Shown in pieces: positions 54,500-64,000 of a stretch of 64,000 bases of DNA (its first letter is position 1; each line of letters starts with the position of its first letter). The translations under genes and the position numbers were made by a program. The notes under the pieces are model-generated. The model was given only the letters and a program-made list of their open reading frames with translations, did not search any database and had not been told where the DNA came from. The DNA is taken from NCBI RefSeq assembly GCF_014269205.2, contig NZ_JABWRY020000001.1:4698001-4762000 (forward strand), written 5' to 3'. This stretch comes from Pseudomonas kermanshahensis. GTDB taxonomy: Bacteria > Pseudomonadota > Gammaproteobacteria > Pseudomonadales > Pseudomonadaceae.

Positions 54500-56317
54500 A
54501 TGATCGCTTGCCTGCGGCTGCTCTCAGCCCTCTGCCTCGCTACCCTGCTGGCAGCCTGCGCCAGCTCGCCCTCATCCAGCCTGGGCGAGCTGCCGCGCAC
54601 TCCGGACGCCAGTATCGAGCAACTGCTCGAAAAGGCCGCCTCCAGCAAGTCCGCGGAAGACGCCGCCCTGCTGCGCCTGAGCGCCGCAGACCTTGCGTAC
54701 AAGCAGAAGGACTACCCGCGCGCCGCACGCATTCTCGAGCAGGTCCCGATGGACACGCTCAAGCCCGCCCAGCAAGTGTTCGCCAGCACCCTTGGCGCCG
54801 AGCTGGCGATGAGCCGCAACCAGCCCAAAGCGGCGCTGAGCGCGCTGTCGCACCCCAGCTTGCAGCGCGTTGGCGAACTGCCGGTAGAACAGCAAGCACG
54901 CACCTACAGCGTCCACGCGGCCGCCCTTGAAGCCGATGGCCAGTCGCTGGCAGCGGCACAACAGCGCATCCTGCTCGCCCCGCTGCTCAGCGGCCAGGCC
55001 GCCAGCGCCAACAATGACGCCATTTGGGCACTGGTCGCCGCATTGCCTGCAGAGCAGTTGCAGCAGCCCGCCACCGACCCGGTCCTGGCCGGCTGGACCA
55101 GCCTGGCCCTGGCGGTGAAAACCGCCGGCACCCTGGAGCAACAGCAAGCCGCCATCGATGCCTGGCGCAAACAGCACCCGGACCACCCAGCCGCCCAGCA
55201 ACTGCCGGTGGCGCTGGTCAAGCTCAAGGAGCTGGCCAGCCAGCCATTGACCAAGATCGCCCTGCTGCTGCCCCAGGAAGGGCCTTTGGCGGGTGTCGCC
55301 CGCGCGCTGCGCGATGGTTTCATGGCCGCTCACTTCCAGGCCCAGCAGTCGGGCCAACCGGCGCCAGCCGTGCAGGTATTCGACAGCTCGCGCATCACCT
55401 CGCTGGACGACTTCTACCGCCAGGCCCAGGCCGCTGGTGTGCAACTTGTAGTCGGCCCGCTGGAAAAACCCCTGGTGAAGAAGCTCGCTGCTAATCAGCA
55501 GTTGCCAATCACCACACTGGCACTGAACTATGCAGACGCCGGCCAGACAGCCCCGCCGCAACTCTTCCAGTTCGGCCTCGCCGCTGAAGACGAAGCCCGC
55601 GAAGTCTCGCGCCGCGCCCGCGCCGACGGCAAGGTACGTGCCGTTGCCCTTGTGCCAAGTGGTGAATGGGGCGACCGCGTGCTCGCCGCTTTCCGCAAAG
55701 ACTGGGAAAGCAACGGCGGCACCCTGCTCGCCGCCGAGCGCATCGCTCAACCGGTCGCCCTGGCCCAGCAAATTGCCGACCTGTTCCAACTGCGCCAAAG
55801 CGAAGGCCGCGCCAAGAGCCTGCAAAGCACGGTAGGCGGCAACATCGCCGCGCAGCCATCGCGCCGCCAGGACATCGACTTCATCTTCCTTGCCTCGACG
55901 CCGCAGCAGGCCCAGCAGATCAAGCCGACCCTGAACTTCCAGTACGCGGGCGACGTGCCGGTCTACGCCACCTCGAACCTGTACAGCGCCAGCGGTGACG
56001 TCAACCAGTACAACGACATGAACGGCATTCGTTTCTGCGAAACACCGTGGCTGCTCGACACCAGCAACAGCCTGCGCCAGCAAGTGGTCCAGCAATGGCC
56101 ACAAGCAGCCGGCAGCCTCGGCCGCCTGTACGCCATGGGTGTGGATGCCTACAGCCTGGCACCCCGCCTGGGCCAGCTGAAAGCCCTGCCGGATAACCGC
56201 ATCCAGGGCCTGTCCGGCAGCCTGAGCATGAACGCCAACCAGCGCATCGAACGTCAACTGCCGTGGGCCGAGTTCGCTGGTGGTCAGGTCAAGCGCCTGC
56301 CAGACACCGCCCGCTGA
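54500..56317 (+). CDS. lpoA: LpoA, outer-membrane activator of PBP1a
   Basis: A 605-aa lipoprotein (LLAAC, Cys20) with an N-terminal TPR-like helical domain (about 35-250) and a C-terminal periplasmic-binding-protein-like domain (KIALLLPQEGPLAGVARALRDGF, IDFIFLASTPQQAQQIKP). It spans from the outer membrane to stimulate the class A synthase. AGGACC precedes the ATG. Its stop shares a base with the yraN start (TGATG). Confidence 0.95.
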   Translation: MIACLRLLSALCLATLLAACASSPSSSLGELPRTPDASIEQLLEKAASSKSAEDAALLRLSAADLAYKQKDYPRAARILEQVPMDTLKPAQQVFASTLGAELAMSRNQPKAALSALSHPSLQRVGELPVEQQARTYSVHAAALEADGQSLAAAQQRILLAPLLSGQAASANNDAIWALVAALPAEQLQQPATDPVLAGWTSLALAVKTAGTLEQQQAAIDAWRKQHPDHPAAQQLPVALVKLKELASQPLTKIALLLPQEGPLAGVARALRDGFMAAHFQAQQSGQPAPAVQVFDSSRITSLDDFYRQAQAAGVQLVVGPLEKPLVKKLAANQQLPITTLALNYADAGQTAPPQLFQFGLAAEDEAREVSRRARADGKVRAVALVPSGEWGDRVLAAFRKDWESNGGTLLAAERIAQPVALAQQIADLFQLRQSEGRAKSLQSTVGGNIAAQPSRRQDIDFIFLASTPQQAQQIKPTLNFQYAGDVPVYATSNLYSASGDVNQYNDMNGIRFCETPWLLDTSNSLRQQVVQQWPQAAGSLGRLYAMGVDAYSLAPRLGQLKALPDNRIQGLSGSLSMNANQRIERQLPWAEFAGGQVKRLPDTAR

Positions 56318-56688
56318 TGCCCGACGCATCGCCTACCCAGGCCGGCCATGCAGCCGAAAACCAAGCCCTTGAGTACCTCCAAGGGCAAGGTTTGCAGCTG
56401 CTGACACGCAATTGGCGATGCAAAGGCGGTGAGCTTGATCTGGTCATGCTCGACGCCGATACAGTAGTATTCGTCGAAGTCCGCTACCGGCTGCACGCGA
56501 GCTTCGGTGGCGCCCTCGGCAGTATCGACGGGCGCAAGCAGAAACGGCTGGTGTTGGCTGCCAGCCTTTTCCTGCAGAAGGAATGCCGCTGGGCCACACA
56601 CCCCTGCCGCTTCGACGTTGTCGCCCTGCAGGGCAGCCACCACGCAGGCAGACCGCTTCAATGGCTGAAAAACGCCTTCGAATGCTGA
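56317..56688 (+). CDS. YraN/UPF0102 family nuclease-like protein
   Basis: A 123-aa protein with AGHAAENQALEYLQGQGLQLL and the restriction-endonuclease-like core GELDLVMLDADTVVFVEVRYR, whose Asp and Glu-x-Arg/Lys fit the PD-(D/E)xK pattern, then KQKRLVLAASLFL. The function is not established. It is cotranslated with lpoA and precedes the SIS isomerase gene, an order kept across gamma-proteobacteria. Confidence 0.92.
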   Translation: MPDASPTQAGHAAENQALEYLQGQGLQLLTRNWRCKGGELDLVMLDADTVVFVEVRYRLHASFGGALGSIDGRKQKRLVLAASLFLQKECRWATHPCRFDVVALQGSHHAGRPLQWLKNAFEC

Positions 56689-56765
56689 ACCCACTTCGTA
56701 TTTTTTGCTCTATGTTTCGCGGGCTGGTCGTTGATGCGCGCAGCAAAGGCCACCGCCCCACTTAA

Positions 56766-57943
<1,178 letters not shown>

Positions 57944-57962
57944 TTCATTGGCCTGTTCCGAT

Positions 57963-58032
57963 CTCATCGCCGGCAAGCCGGCTCTCGCAGGGTTCGTGGT
58001 TTACCTGTGGGAGCCGGCTTGCCGGCGATGAG
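57963..58032. repeat. REP pair with GCCGG stems
   Basis: CTCATCGCCGGCAAGCCGGCTC faces GAGCCGGCTTGCCGGCGATGAG. This is the shortest complete pair in the window, without outer arms. It lies between the BON lipoprotein and the small lipoprotein genes. Confidence 0.92.
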
Positions 58033-58085
58033 GCGCATACAGGCCACCACAAAGCTTTACCCTTCAGAAATTCAGGAAACACCGC

Positions 58086-58304
58086 ATGAAGAAGCTCCTG
58101 CTGCCTGCCCTGCTGATTGGCACCTTCGCCACCCTGGCCGGCTGCTCCACCCCTAGCCTGATCACCCTGAACGACGGCCGCGAGTTCCAGGCCGTCGACG
58201 CGCCGCGCTACGAGAAGGCCACCGGCTTCTACGAGTTCCAGCAACTCGACGGCAAACGCACCCGCATCAACAAAGACCAGGTGCGCACCATCAGCGACCT
58301 GTAA
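58086..58304 (+). CDS. YgdI/YgdR-type small lipoprotein
   Basis: A 72-aa lipoprotein: signal MKKLLLPALLIGTFATLAGC (Cys20), then a small SH3-like domain (TLNDGREFQAVDAPRYEKATGFYEFQQLDGKRTRINKDQVRTI) of the DUF903 type. The function is unknown. It stands alone after a REP pair and before a strong terminator. Confidence 0.9.
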   Translation: MKKLLLPALLIGTFATLAGCSTPSLITLNDGREFQAVDAPRYEKATGFYEFQQLDGKRTRINKDQVRTISDL

Positions 58305-58317
58305 TCGCAGCTGCAAA

Positions 58318-58350
58318 TAAAAAGGCGATCCGGTTGGATCGCCTTTTTTG
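58318..58350. terminator. Bidirectional terminator between the small lipoprotein gene and sspB
   Basis: AAAGGCGATCC/GGATCGCCTTT encloses GGTT, with a T run on each strand. The stem lies just past the lipoprotein stop (58304) and abuts the sspB stop (58351). Confidence 0.9.
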
Positions 58351-58782
58351 TTACTTGACCACTTTGAGGCTCGGCCGGCCCGTCGGACGCGGCGGCTGGC
58401 CCCCCCCTTCAGGTGGGCCGTCATCATCCGGCTCGACGTCGTCGTCTTCCAGCTCATCGCCTTCCAGCAACGACGGCTCCAGCTCGAAGACCATGCCCTG
58501 CCCGTTCTCACGGGCGTAGATACCGAGGATCGCACCAATCGGCACGAACAACGTGTGGGCGACGCCGCCGAAGCGGCCCTCGAAGCTCACCGCATCGTTA
58601 TCCATGTGCAGGCTGCGCACGGCGCTCGGCGAGATATTCAGGACAATCTGACCATCACTGGCAAAACCTTGCGGCACCTGGACTGCCGGGAATTCGGCAT
58701 TGACCAGCATATGGGGCGTGCAATCGTTGTCGACGATCCACTCGTACAGTGCTCGAACCAGATAGGGGCGACTGGAGTTCAT
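58351..58782 (-). CDS. sspB: SspB, ClpXP adaptor protein
   Basis: A 143-aa protein from MNSSRPYLVRALYEWIVDN. The folded domain (about 1-110) binds ssrA tags. An acidic flexible linker follows (EGDELEDDDVEPDDDGPPEG), then a C-terminal ClpX-docking tail with RPSLKVVK. It delivers tmRNA-tagged proteins to ClpXP. It begins 10 bases after sspA. Confidence 0.97.
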   Translation of the reverse strand: MNSSRPYLVRALYEWIVDNDCTPHMLVNAEFPAVQVPQGFASDGQIVLNISPSAVRSLHMDNDAVSFEGRFGGVAHTLFVPIGAILGIYARENGQGMVFELEPSLLEGDELEDDDVEPDDDGPPEGGGQPPRPTGRPSLKVVK

Positions 58783-58792
58783 CAACAGCTCC

Positions 58793-59512
<720 letters not shown>

Positions 59513-59533
59513 CTACCAGAAATTACTGCGTGA

Positions 59534-60313
59534 TCAGTGCACGTCCTTCCAGTATTCACGCTTGAGCAAATAGGCGAATACGAAGAAGAAAGCCAGGTAC
59601 AGCAACACATAGGTACCAATGCGCTGGCTTTCCAGTTTGACCGGGTTGGCCGAATAGGCCAGGAAGGTCACCAGGTTCTTGACCTTCTCGTCGAACTGCT
59701 CGGTCGTCAGGGTACCGGAATTCGGCGTGATGGTCAGCTGGTCGCACGCTTCATGGGTCAATGGGCTGCCCGTCAGCGGGTCAAACTGCTTCTTGCCATC
59801 GACCACGCTCTGCACCTGCTTGCAGCCAACCACCTGGTTGCCCTGCAGGCCAACCAGGACGTTGGGCATGCCAACGTTAGGGAACACCTTGTTGTTCACC
59901 CCATAAGGACGCGACTTGTCCTCATAGAAGCTGCGCAGGTAGGTGTACAGCCAATCGGTACCCCGCACCCGGGCGACCAGGGTCAGGTCGGGTGGCGCGG
60001 CGCCGAACCAGGTCTTGGCATCGCTTGGCTTCATGCCGATGTTCATGTGGTCACCAATCTTGGCACCGGTGAACACCAGCTTTTCAAGCATCAGCTCGTG
60101 GGGGATGCCCAGGTCATCGGCCACCCGCTCGTAGCGCTGGAACTTGGCGCTGTGGCAACCCATGCAATAGTTGGCAAAGGTACGCGCACCATCCTGCATG
60201 GCCGCTTTGTCGGTCAGGTCGATGTCGACCTTGTCCAGCTCCAGGCCGTGCTCCGCAGCGAAGGAAAAGGCAGGCATCACTGCCAGCAAAAATACTGCAA
60301 TCAACTTTTTCAT
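59534..60313 (-). CDS. petC: Cytochrome c1 of the bc1 complex
   Basis: A 259-aa protein with signal peptide MKKLIAVFLLAVMPAFSFAA, heme site CMGCHSAKFQRYERV, axial-Met region and a C-terminal membrane anchor (TYVLLYLAFFFVFAYLLKR) ending in EYWKDVH. It passes electrons from the Rieske centre to soluble cytochromes. Its ATG shares one base with the petB stop (TGATG). The frame is open far upstream inside petB and this is ignored. Confidence 0.98.
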   Translation of the reverse strand: MKKLIAVFLLAVMPAFSFAAEHGLELDKVDIDLTDKAAMQDGARTFANYCMGCHSAKFQRYERVADDLGIPHELMLEKLVFTGAKIGDHMNIGMKPSDAKTWFGAAPPDLTLVARVRGTDWLYTYLRSFYEDKSRPYGVNNKVFPNVGMPNVLVGLQGNQVVGCKQVQSVVDGKKQFDPLTGSPLTHEACDQLTITPNSGTLTTEQFDEKVKNLVTFLAYSANPVKLESQRIGTYVLLYLAFFFVFAYLLKREYWKDVH

Positions 60314-61524
60314 CAGCCAGTCACCCTTTCCGGAACCGGTTTGGTCTTCTCGAGCCTTGTGTAGAACGGCATCAGCAGGAAGTAGGCGAAGTACAACACC
60401 GTGCACACCTGCGACAGCAAGGTGCGCCCTGGTGTCGGTGCCAGCACGCCCAATATGCCGAGGATGACGAAGGCCACGCAGAACACCAGCAGGAAGAGCT
60501 TGCTGATCCAGCCTTTGTAACGCATGGAGCGCACCGGGCTGCGGTCGAGCCAAGGCAACACGAACAGCACGGCGATGGCGGCACCCATGGCGATCACACC
60601 CATGAGCTTGTCAGGCACCGCACGCAAGATCGCGTAGAACGGCGTGAAGTACCACACCGGCGCAATGTGCTCAGGCGTCTTGAAGGCGTTCGCCTGCTCG
60701 AAGTTCGGTTTCTCCAGGAAGTAACCGCCCATCTCCGGGAAGAAGAACACCACGGCGCAGAACACGAAGAGGAACACGACCACGCCGACAATGTCCTTGA
60801 CGGTGTAGTAAGGGTGGAACGGAATGCCGTCCAGCGGGATACCGTTTTCGTCCTTTTTCTTCTTGATGTCGACGCCATCGGGGTTGTTCGAACCCACTTC
60901 ATGCAAGGCCAGGATGTGCAGCACCACCAGGCCCAGGATAACGATCGGCAGGGCTACCACATGCAGGGCGAAGAAGCGGTTCAGGGTAATACCGGAAATC
61001 AGGTAGTCACCACGAATCCACTGGGTGAGGTCGTCGCCGATCACCGGAATCGCACCGAACAGCGAGATGATCACTTGGGCACCCCAGTACGACATCTGCC
61101 CCCAAGGCAGCAGGTAGCCCATGAAGGCCTCTGCCATCAGCGCCAGGTAGATCAGCATGCCGAACAGCCAGACCAGCTCACGTGGCTTCTGGTAGGAGCC
61201 GTAGAGCAGCCCGCGGAACATGTGCAGGTAGACCACGATGAAGAACGCCGACGCGCCGGTGGAGTGCAGGTAGCGCAGGATCCAGCCGTATTCCACGTCA
61301 CGCATGATGTACTCGACCGAGGCGAAGGCCTCTTCCGCCGAGGGCGTGAAGCTCATGGTCAGCCACACACCGGTGACGATCTGGTTGACCAGCACCAGCA
61401 ACGCCAGGGAGCCGAAGAAATACAGGAAGTTGAAGTTCTTGGGCGCGTAATACTTGCTCAGGTGGTCTTCCCACATCTTGGTGGCAGGGAAGCGCGCATC
61501 AATCCAGTCCATGAACTTGCTCAT
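60313..61524 (-). CDS. petB: Cytochrome b of the bc1 complex
   Basis: A 403-aa protein with eight membrane segments, paired heme-ligand histidines (about residues 83-98, YLHSTGASAFFIVVYLHMFRG; later FFALHVVALPIVILGLVVLH) and the Qo-site motif written here as PEW-like AFKTPEHIAPVWYFTP. Two adjacent ATGs (61527, 61524) both suit the AGGAG; the second is used. It overlaps petA. Confidence 0.98.
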   Translation of the reverse strand: MSKFMDWIDARFPATKMWEDHLSKYYAPKNFNFLYFFGSLALLVLVNQIVTGVWLTMSFTPSAEEAFASVEYIMRDVEYGWILRYLHSTGASAFFIVVYLHMFRGLLYGSYQKPRELVWLFGMLIYLALMAEAFMGYLLPWGQMSYWGAQVIISLFGAIPVIGDDLTQWIRGDYLISGITLNRFFALHVVALPIVILGLVVLHILALHEVGSNNPDGVDIKKKKDENGIPLDGIPFHPYYTVKDIVGVVVFLFVFCAVVFFFPEMGGYFLEKPNFEQANAFKTPEHIAPVWYFTPFYAILRAVPDKLMGVIAMGAAIAVLFVLPWLDRSPVRSMRYKGWISKLFLLVFCVAFVILGILGVLAPTPGRTLLSQVCTVLYFAYFLLMPFYTRLEKTKPVPERVTG

Positions 61525-62117
61525 CATGCGTTCTCCTGATCGACGCCGATGACAATGATGTCGTCCGACTCATACGAGTGCGGTGGCACTGGCAGGTTGA
61601 GAGGCGCCGGCTGCGACTTGTAGACACGGCCAGCCAGGTCGTAGTGGGAACCGTGGCACGGGCAGAAATAGCCCCCTACCCACTTTGGCCCCAGGTCGGC
61701 GGGCGCCACTTCAGGGCGGAACGTCGGCGAGCAACCCAGGTGGGTGCACAGACCTACGAGAATGAGTATTTCCGGCTTGATCGAGCGCACCTGTGGGTCG
61801 ACGTAGGTGGGTTGCACCGAGGCCTTCGACTCGGGGTCGGACAGGTCTGCGGTAATTTTCTTGAGGTTCCCGAGGATCTCCTCCGTTCGCCGTACGATGA
61901 ATACAGGCTGGCCACGCCACTCGGCCACCATCTGCTGCCCGGCCTCGACCTTGGCGATATTCACCTTCACCGGTGCACCCGCGGCTTTCGCCTTGGCACT
62001 GGGAAACCATGACCCCACGAACGGTACCGCAGCCCCCACTGCCCCCGCCGCCCCGACCACAGAGGTCGCGGCTACGAGGAAGCGGCGCCGGCCTGCGTTG
62101 ACGCCGTCATTGCTCAT
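61524..62117 (-). CDS. petA: Rieske iron-sulfur protein of the bc1 complex
   Basis: A 197-aa protein with a Tat-type uncleaved N-terminal anchor (AGRRRFLVAATSVVGAAGAV) and 2Fe-2S ligands in CTHLGC and CPCHGSHYD. It is first in the petABC operon. A weak promoter TTGTCA-17-TTACCA may lie about 90-120 bases upstream. Confidence 0.98.
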   Translation of the reverse strand: MSNDGVNAGRRRFLVAATSVVGAAGAVGAAVPFVGSWFPSAKAKAAGAPVKVNIAKVEAGQQMVAEWRGQPVFIVRRTEEILGNLKKITADLSDPESKASVQPTYVDPQVRSIKPEILILVGLCTHLGCSPTFRPEVAPADLGPKWVGGYFCPCHGSHYDLAGRVYKSQPAPLNLPVPPHSYESDDIIVIGVDQENA

Positions 62118-62326
62118 TCAGTCCTCTCCCATCAGCTTGCTTGGCCTGTTGGATCAGGCCTGTACTTAGGTAATGTCTGTGGCACTAAAAATTGGCCGCC
62201 ATGGTAAGAAACAAATCCACACACTGACAAGGTGATTACCCGATTGCGGGCTACAACCCTCGCTTTGCTTGATCTGCGTCTATGCGGTAAGCCGTCACGG
62301 ACATGCTGACAGGTTAGTTCAAGACA

Positions 62327-62363
62327 TAAAAAAAGCCCGGCTCCAAAGGAACCGGGCTTTTTC
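62327..62363 (-). terminator. Terminator of rplM-rpsI
   Basis: An AAAGCCCGG/CCGGGCTTT stem is followed on the minus strand by TTTTTTTATG. It begins 17 bases after the rpsI stop. Confidence 0.9.
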
Positions 62364-62379
62364 GACTGCCGAAGCGAAA

Positions 62380-62772
62380 TTAACGCTTGGAGTACTGAGG
62401 ACGCTTACGCGCTTTACGCAGACCCACTTTCTTACGCTCAACTTCACGAGCGTCGCGGGTGACGTAGCCAGCACGACGCAGAGCGCCACGCAGGGTTTCG
62501 TCGTATTCCATCAGAGCGCGGGTGATACCGTGACGGATCGCACCGGCTTGACCGCTGACACCACCACCAGCAACGGTGACGTAGATGTCGAACTTCTCAA
62601 CGGTCTCGGTCAGTTCCAGCGGCTGGCGAACAACCATGCGAGCGGTTTCGCGGCCGAAGAACACGTCCAGAGAACGGTTGTTGATGGAAATGTTACCAGT
62701 ACCCGGACGCAGGAAAACGCGAGCGGTTGCGGTCTTGCGACGGCCAGTGCCGTAATTTTGAGTCGCCGACAT
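62380..62772 (-). CDS. rpsI: 30S ribosomal protein S9
   Basis: A 130-aa protein starting [20 protein letters not shown], with the S9 signature [19 protein letters not shown] and the C-terminal [12 protein letters not shown] that reaches the P site. It follows rplM after 14 bases. Confidence 0.99.
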   Translation of the reverse strand: MSATQNYGTGRRKTATARVFLRPGTGNISINNRSLDVFFGRETARMVVRQPLELTETVEKFDIYVTVAGGGVSGQAGAIRHGITRALMEYDETLRGALRRAGYVTRDAREVERKKVGLRKARKRPQYSKR

Positions 62773-62786
62773 AATGAACTATCCCG

Positions 62787-63215
62787 TTAGATCTTCAGTT
62801 CTTGAGGCTGCTGAGCAGTGTGTGGGTGAGCAGCACCCGCGTACACTTTCAGCTTACGGTACATGTCGCGACCCAGCGGGTTCTTCGGCAGCATGCCTTT
62901 GACCGCGGTTTCGATAACACGCTCAGGGGCCTTGGCGATCAACTTCTCGAAGTTGATTTCCTTGATACCGCCTGGGAAGCCGGAGTGGGAGTAGTACATC
63001 TTGTCGGAAGACTTGGCGCCAGTTACACGGATTTGCTCGGCGTTGATGACGACGATGTAGTCGCCGGTGTCAACGTGAGGGGTGTATTCTGGTTTGTGTT
63101 TGCCACGCAGACGGCTAGCGATTTCGGTAGCCAGACGACCCAGGGTCTGGCCAGCGGCGTCGACTACGAACCACTCGCGCTTTACTGTTTCCGGTTTAGC
63201 AGTAAAAGTTTTCAT
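62787..63215 (-). CDS. rplM: 50S ribosomal protein L13
   Basis: A 142-aa protein with [20 protein letters not shown], the signature [20 protein letters not shown] and [18 protein letters not shown]. It is an early assembly protein of the 50S subunit and heads the rplM-rpsI operon. Confidence 0.99.
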   Translation of the reverse strand: MKTFTAKPETVKREWFVVDAAGQTLGRLATEIASRLRGKHKPEYTPHVDTGDYIVVINAEQIRVTGAKSSDKMYYSHSGFPGGIKEINFEKLIAKAPERVIETAVKGMLPKNPLGRDMYRKLKVYAGAAHPHTAQQPQELKI

Positions 63216-63258
63216 TCTCTAAAGCCTCAGAGGCCGCCCAGCGAAAAATAGACGGCGA

Positions 63259-63287
63259 ATCTTACTGGATAGTGCACAGCTTGCCAA
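63259..63287 (-). promoter_or_regulatory. Sigma-70 promoter of rplM-rpsI
   Basis: On the minus strand TTGGCA (63282-63287) and TAAGAT (63259-63264) are spaced exactly 17 bases apart, about 45 bases upstream of the rplM ATG. The leader is too short for an elaborate attenuator. Confidence 0.65.
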
Positions 63288-63473
63288 GGGCAAGCGCGCA
63301 GCCGAACACAGACGCTTTTGGGGGCTCGGGTCGGGCACGCCAATGTTCGACGGGGTTCTTCCTGCGTGGTGGTGCATCACTTCCGCCACACGGAGAGGTG
63401 CCGAATTATCCAGATTGCGCGAAAAATTTCAACCTGCTTTTATGGGCTTCTTTACCTAAGGAGAGTTTTCCCG

Positions 63474-64000
63474 ATGGAATACCGCCAGCTCGGCCGTACC
63501 GATCTCAACGTCAGCGCCCTGTGCCTGGGCACCATGACCTGGGGCGAACAGAACGTTCAGGACGAGGCCTTCAAGCAGATTGCGATGGCCAAGGCCGCCG
63601 GGGTCAACTTCATCGACACCGCCGAAATGTACCCGGTGCCACCGCGCCCAGAGACCTATGCCGCCACCGAGCGCATCATCGGCAACTGGTTCCGCGAGCA
63701 GGGCGATCGCGACGACTGGATCCTGGCCAGCAAGGTCGCAGGCCCCGGCAACGGCATCAGCCACATCCGTGATGGCCAGCTCAAGCACAACCGCCAGCAC
63801 ATCGTCGCGGCGCTGGACGAAAGCCTGAAACGCCTGCAAACCGACCGCATCGACCTGTACCAGCTGCACTGGCCGGAGCGCAGCACCAACTTCTTCGGCA
63901 AGCTGGGCTATCAGCACCTGCCACAGGACCACTTCACCCCACTGGAAGAGACCCTCGAAGTGCTCGATGAGCAGGTGCGCGCGGGCAAGATCCGCCACAT
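63474..64000 (+). CDS. Aldo/keto reductase (Tas-like), 3' end outside window
   Basis: The reading frame runs from ATG 63474 (AAGGAG 10 bases upstream) to the window edge without a stop: 175 codons, about half of a Tas-type protein. AKR motifs are visible: MEYRQLGRTDLNVSALCLGT, catalytic Asp and Tyr in NFIDTAEMYP, Lys in WILASKVAG and His in LYQLHWPER. It probably reduces small carbonyl compounds with NADPH. It diverges from rplM. Confidence 0.93.
   Translation, partial: MEYRQLGRTDLNVSALCLGTMTWGEQNVQDEAFKQIAMAKAAGVNFIDTAEMYPVPPRPETYAATERIIGNWFREQGDRDDWILASKVAGPGNGISHIRDGQLKHNRQHIVAALDESLKRLQTDRIDLYQLHWPERSTNFFGKLGYQHLPQDHFTPLEETLEVLDEQVRAGKIRH

Overview
The window looks like a chromosome segment of a Pseudomonas of the P. 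putida group. The evidence is a high G+C content, the near-complete dcw cell-division cluster in pseudomonad order, a ColRS two-component locus whose ColS residues number as in P. putida, and about a dozen P. putida-type REP palindromes between genes. Almost everything is intact core-genome coding. I see no prophage, insertion sequence, CRISPR array or tRNA.

Layout. (1) 1-5051 (+): imelysin (5' end outside the window), di-heme c-type oxidoreductase, a second imelysin and a DUF1513 protein, an envelope operon probably tied to iron. (2) 5322-9569 (+): an RND efflux pump (adaptor plus transporter). (3) 9749-14362: the ColRS module. colR-colS run on the minus strand, followed by a methyltransferase, an InaA/WaaP-type kinase and a small exported protein; a PAP2 phosphatase diverges from colR. 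Both flanking transcription units carry a 16-bp ColR-box match. (4) 14545-18036 (-): groES-groEL, fxsA and a HugZ-like protein. (5) 18247-29778: DUF481 outer-membrane protein, alkyltransferase-like protein, AmpG-like permease, MdfA-like exporter, MscS channel, YajQ, PanE-like reductase, a 676-aa sensor kinase, a cobalamin adenosyltransferase, a MutT-ThiE fusion and a GST. (6) 29915-34825: argJ, secA and divergent dciA (DUF721). (7) 34878-52687 (-): the cluster mraZ-rsmH-ftsL-ftsI-murE-murF-mraY-murD-ftsW-murG-murC-ddlB-ftsQ-ftsA-ftsZ, then lpxC, read from a promoter with three MraZ-type operator repeats just downstream of it. (8) 52994-53370 (-): RNase P RNA. (9) 53437-59416: rsmI, divergent from lpoA-yraN-SIS isomerase-BON lipoprotein, then a small YgdI/YgdR-type lipoprotein and the sspA-sspB pair. 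(10) 59534-63215 (-): the cytochrome bc1 operon petABC and rplM-rpsI. (11) 63474-64000 (+): an aldo/keto reductase cut by the window edge.

How the genes work together. The dcw cluster makes lipid-linked peptidoglycan precursor (MurE/F/D/G/C, Ddl, MraY), polymerises and crosslinks it at the septum (FtsW, FtsI) and organises the divisome (FtsL, FtsQ, FtsA, FtsZ). Many genes overlap by 1-8 bases, which implies translational coupling. LpxC links the cluster to lipid A synthesis, LpoA to peptidoglycan synthase activation and AmpG to muropeptide recycling. The ColRS module appears to couple metal sensing to enzymes that modify the envelope.

The most interesting points are the paired ColR boxes, the phased MraZ operator, the composite REP elements with compensatory stem changes, the second imelysin that lacks the family histidine, and the direct linkage of the ColRS block to groEL, which differs from the order I recall for P. 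putida KT2440. I did not find a clearly undescribed system; the imelysin/di-heme operon is the least understood unit.
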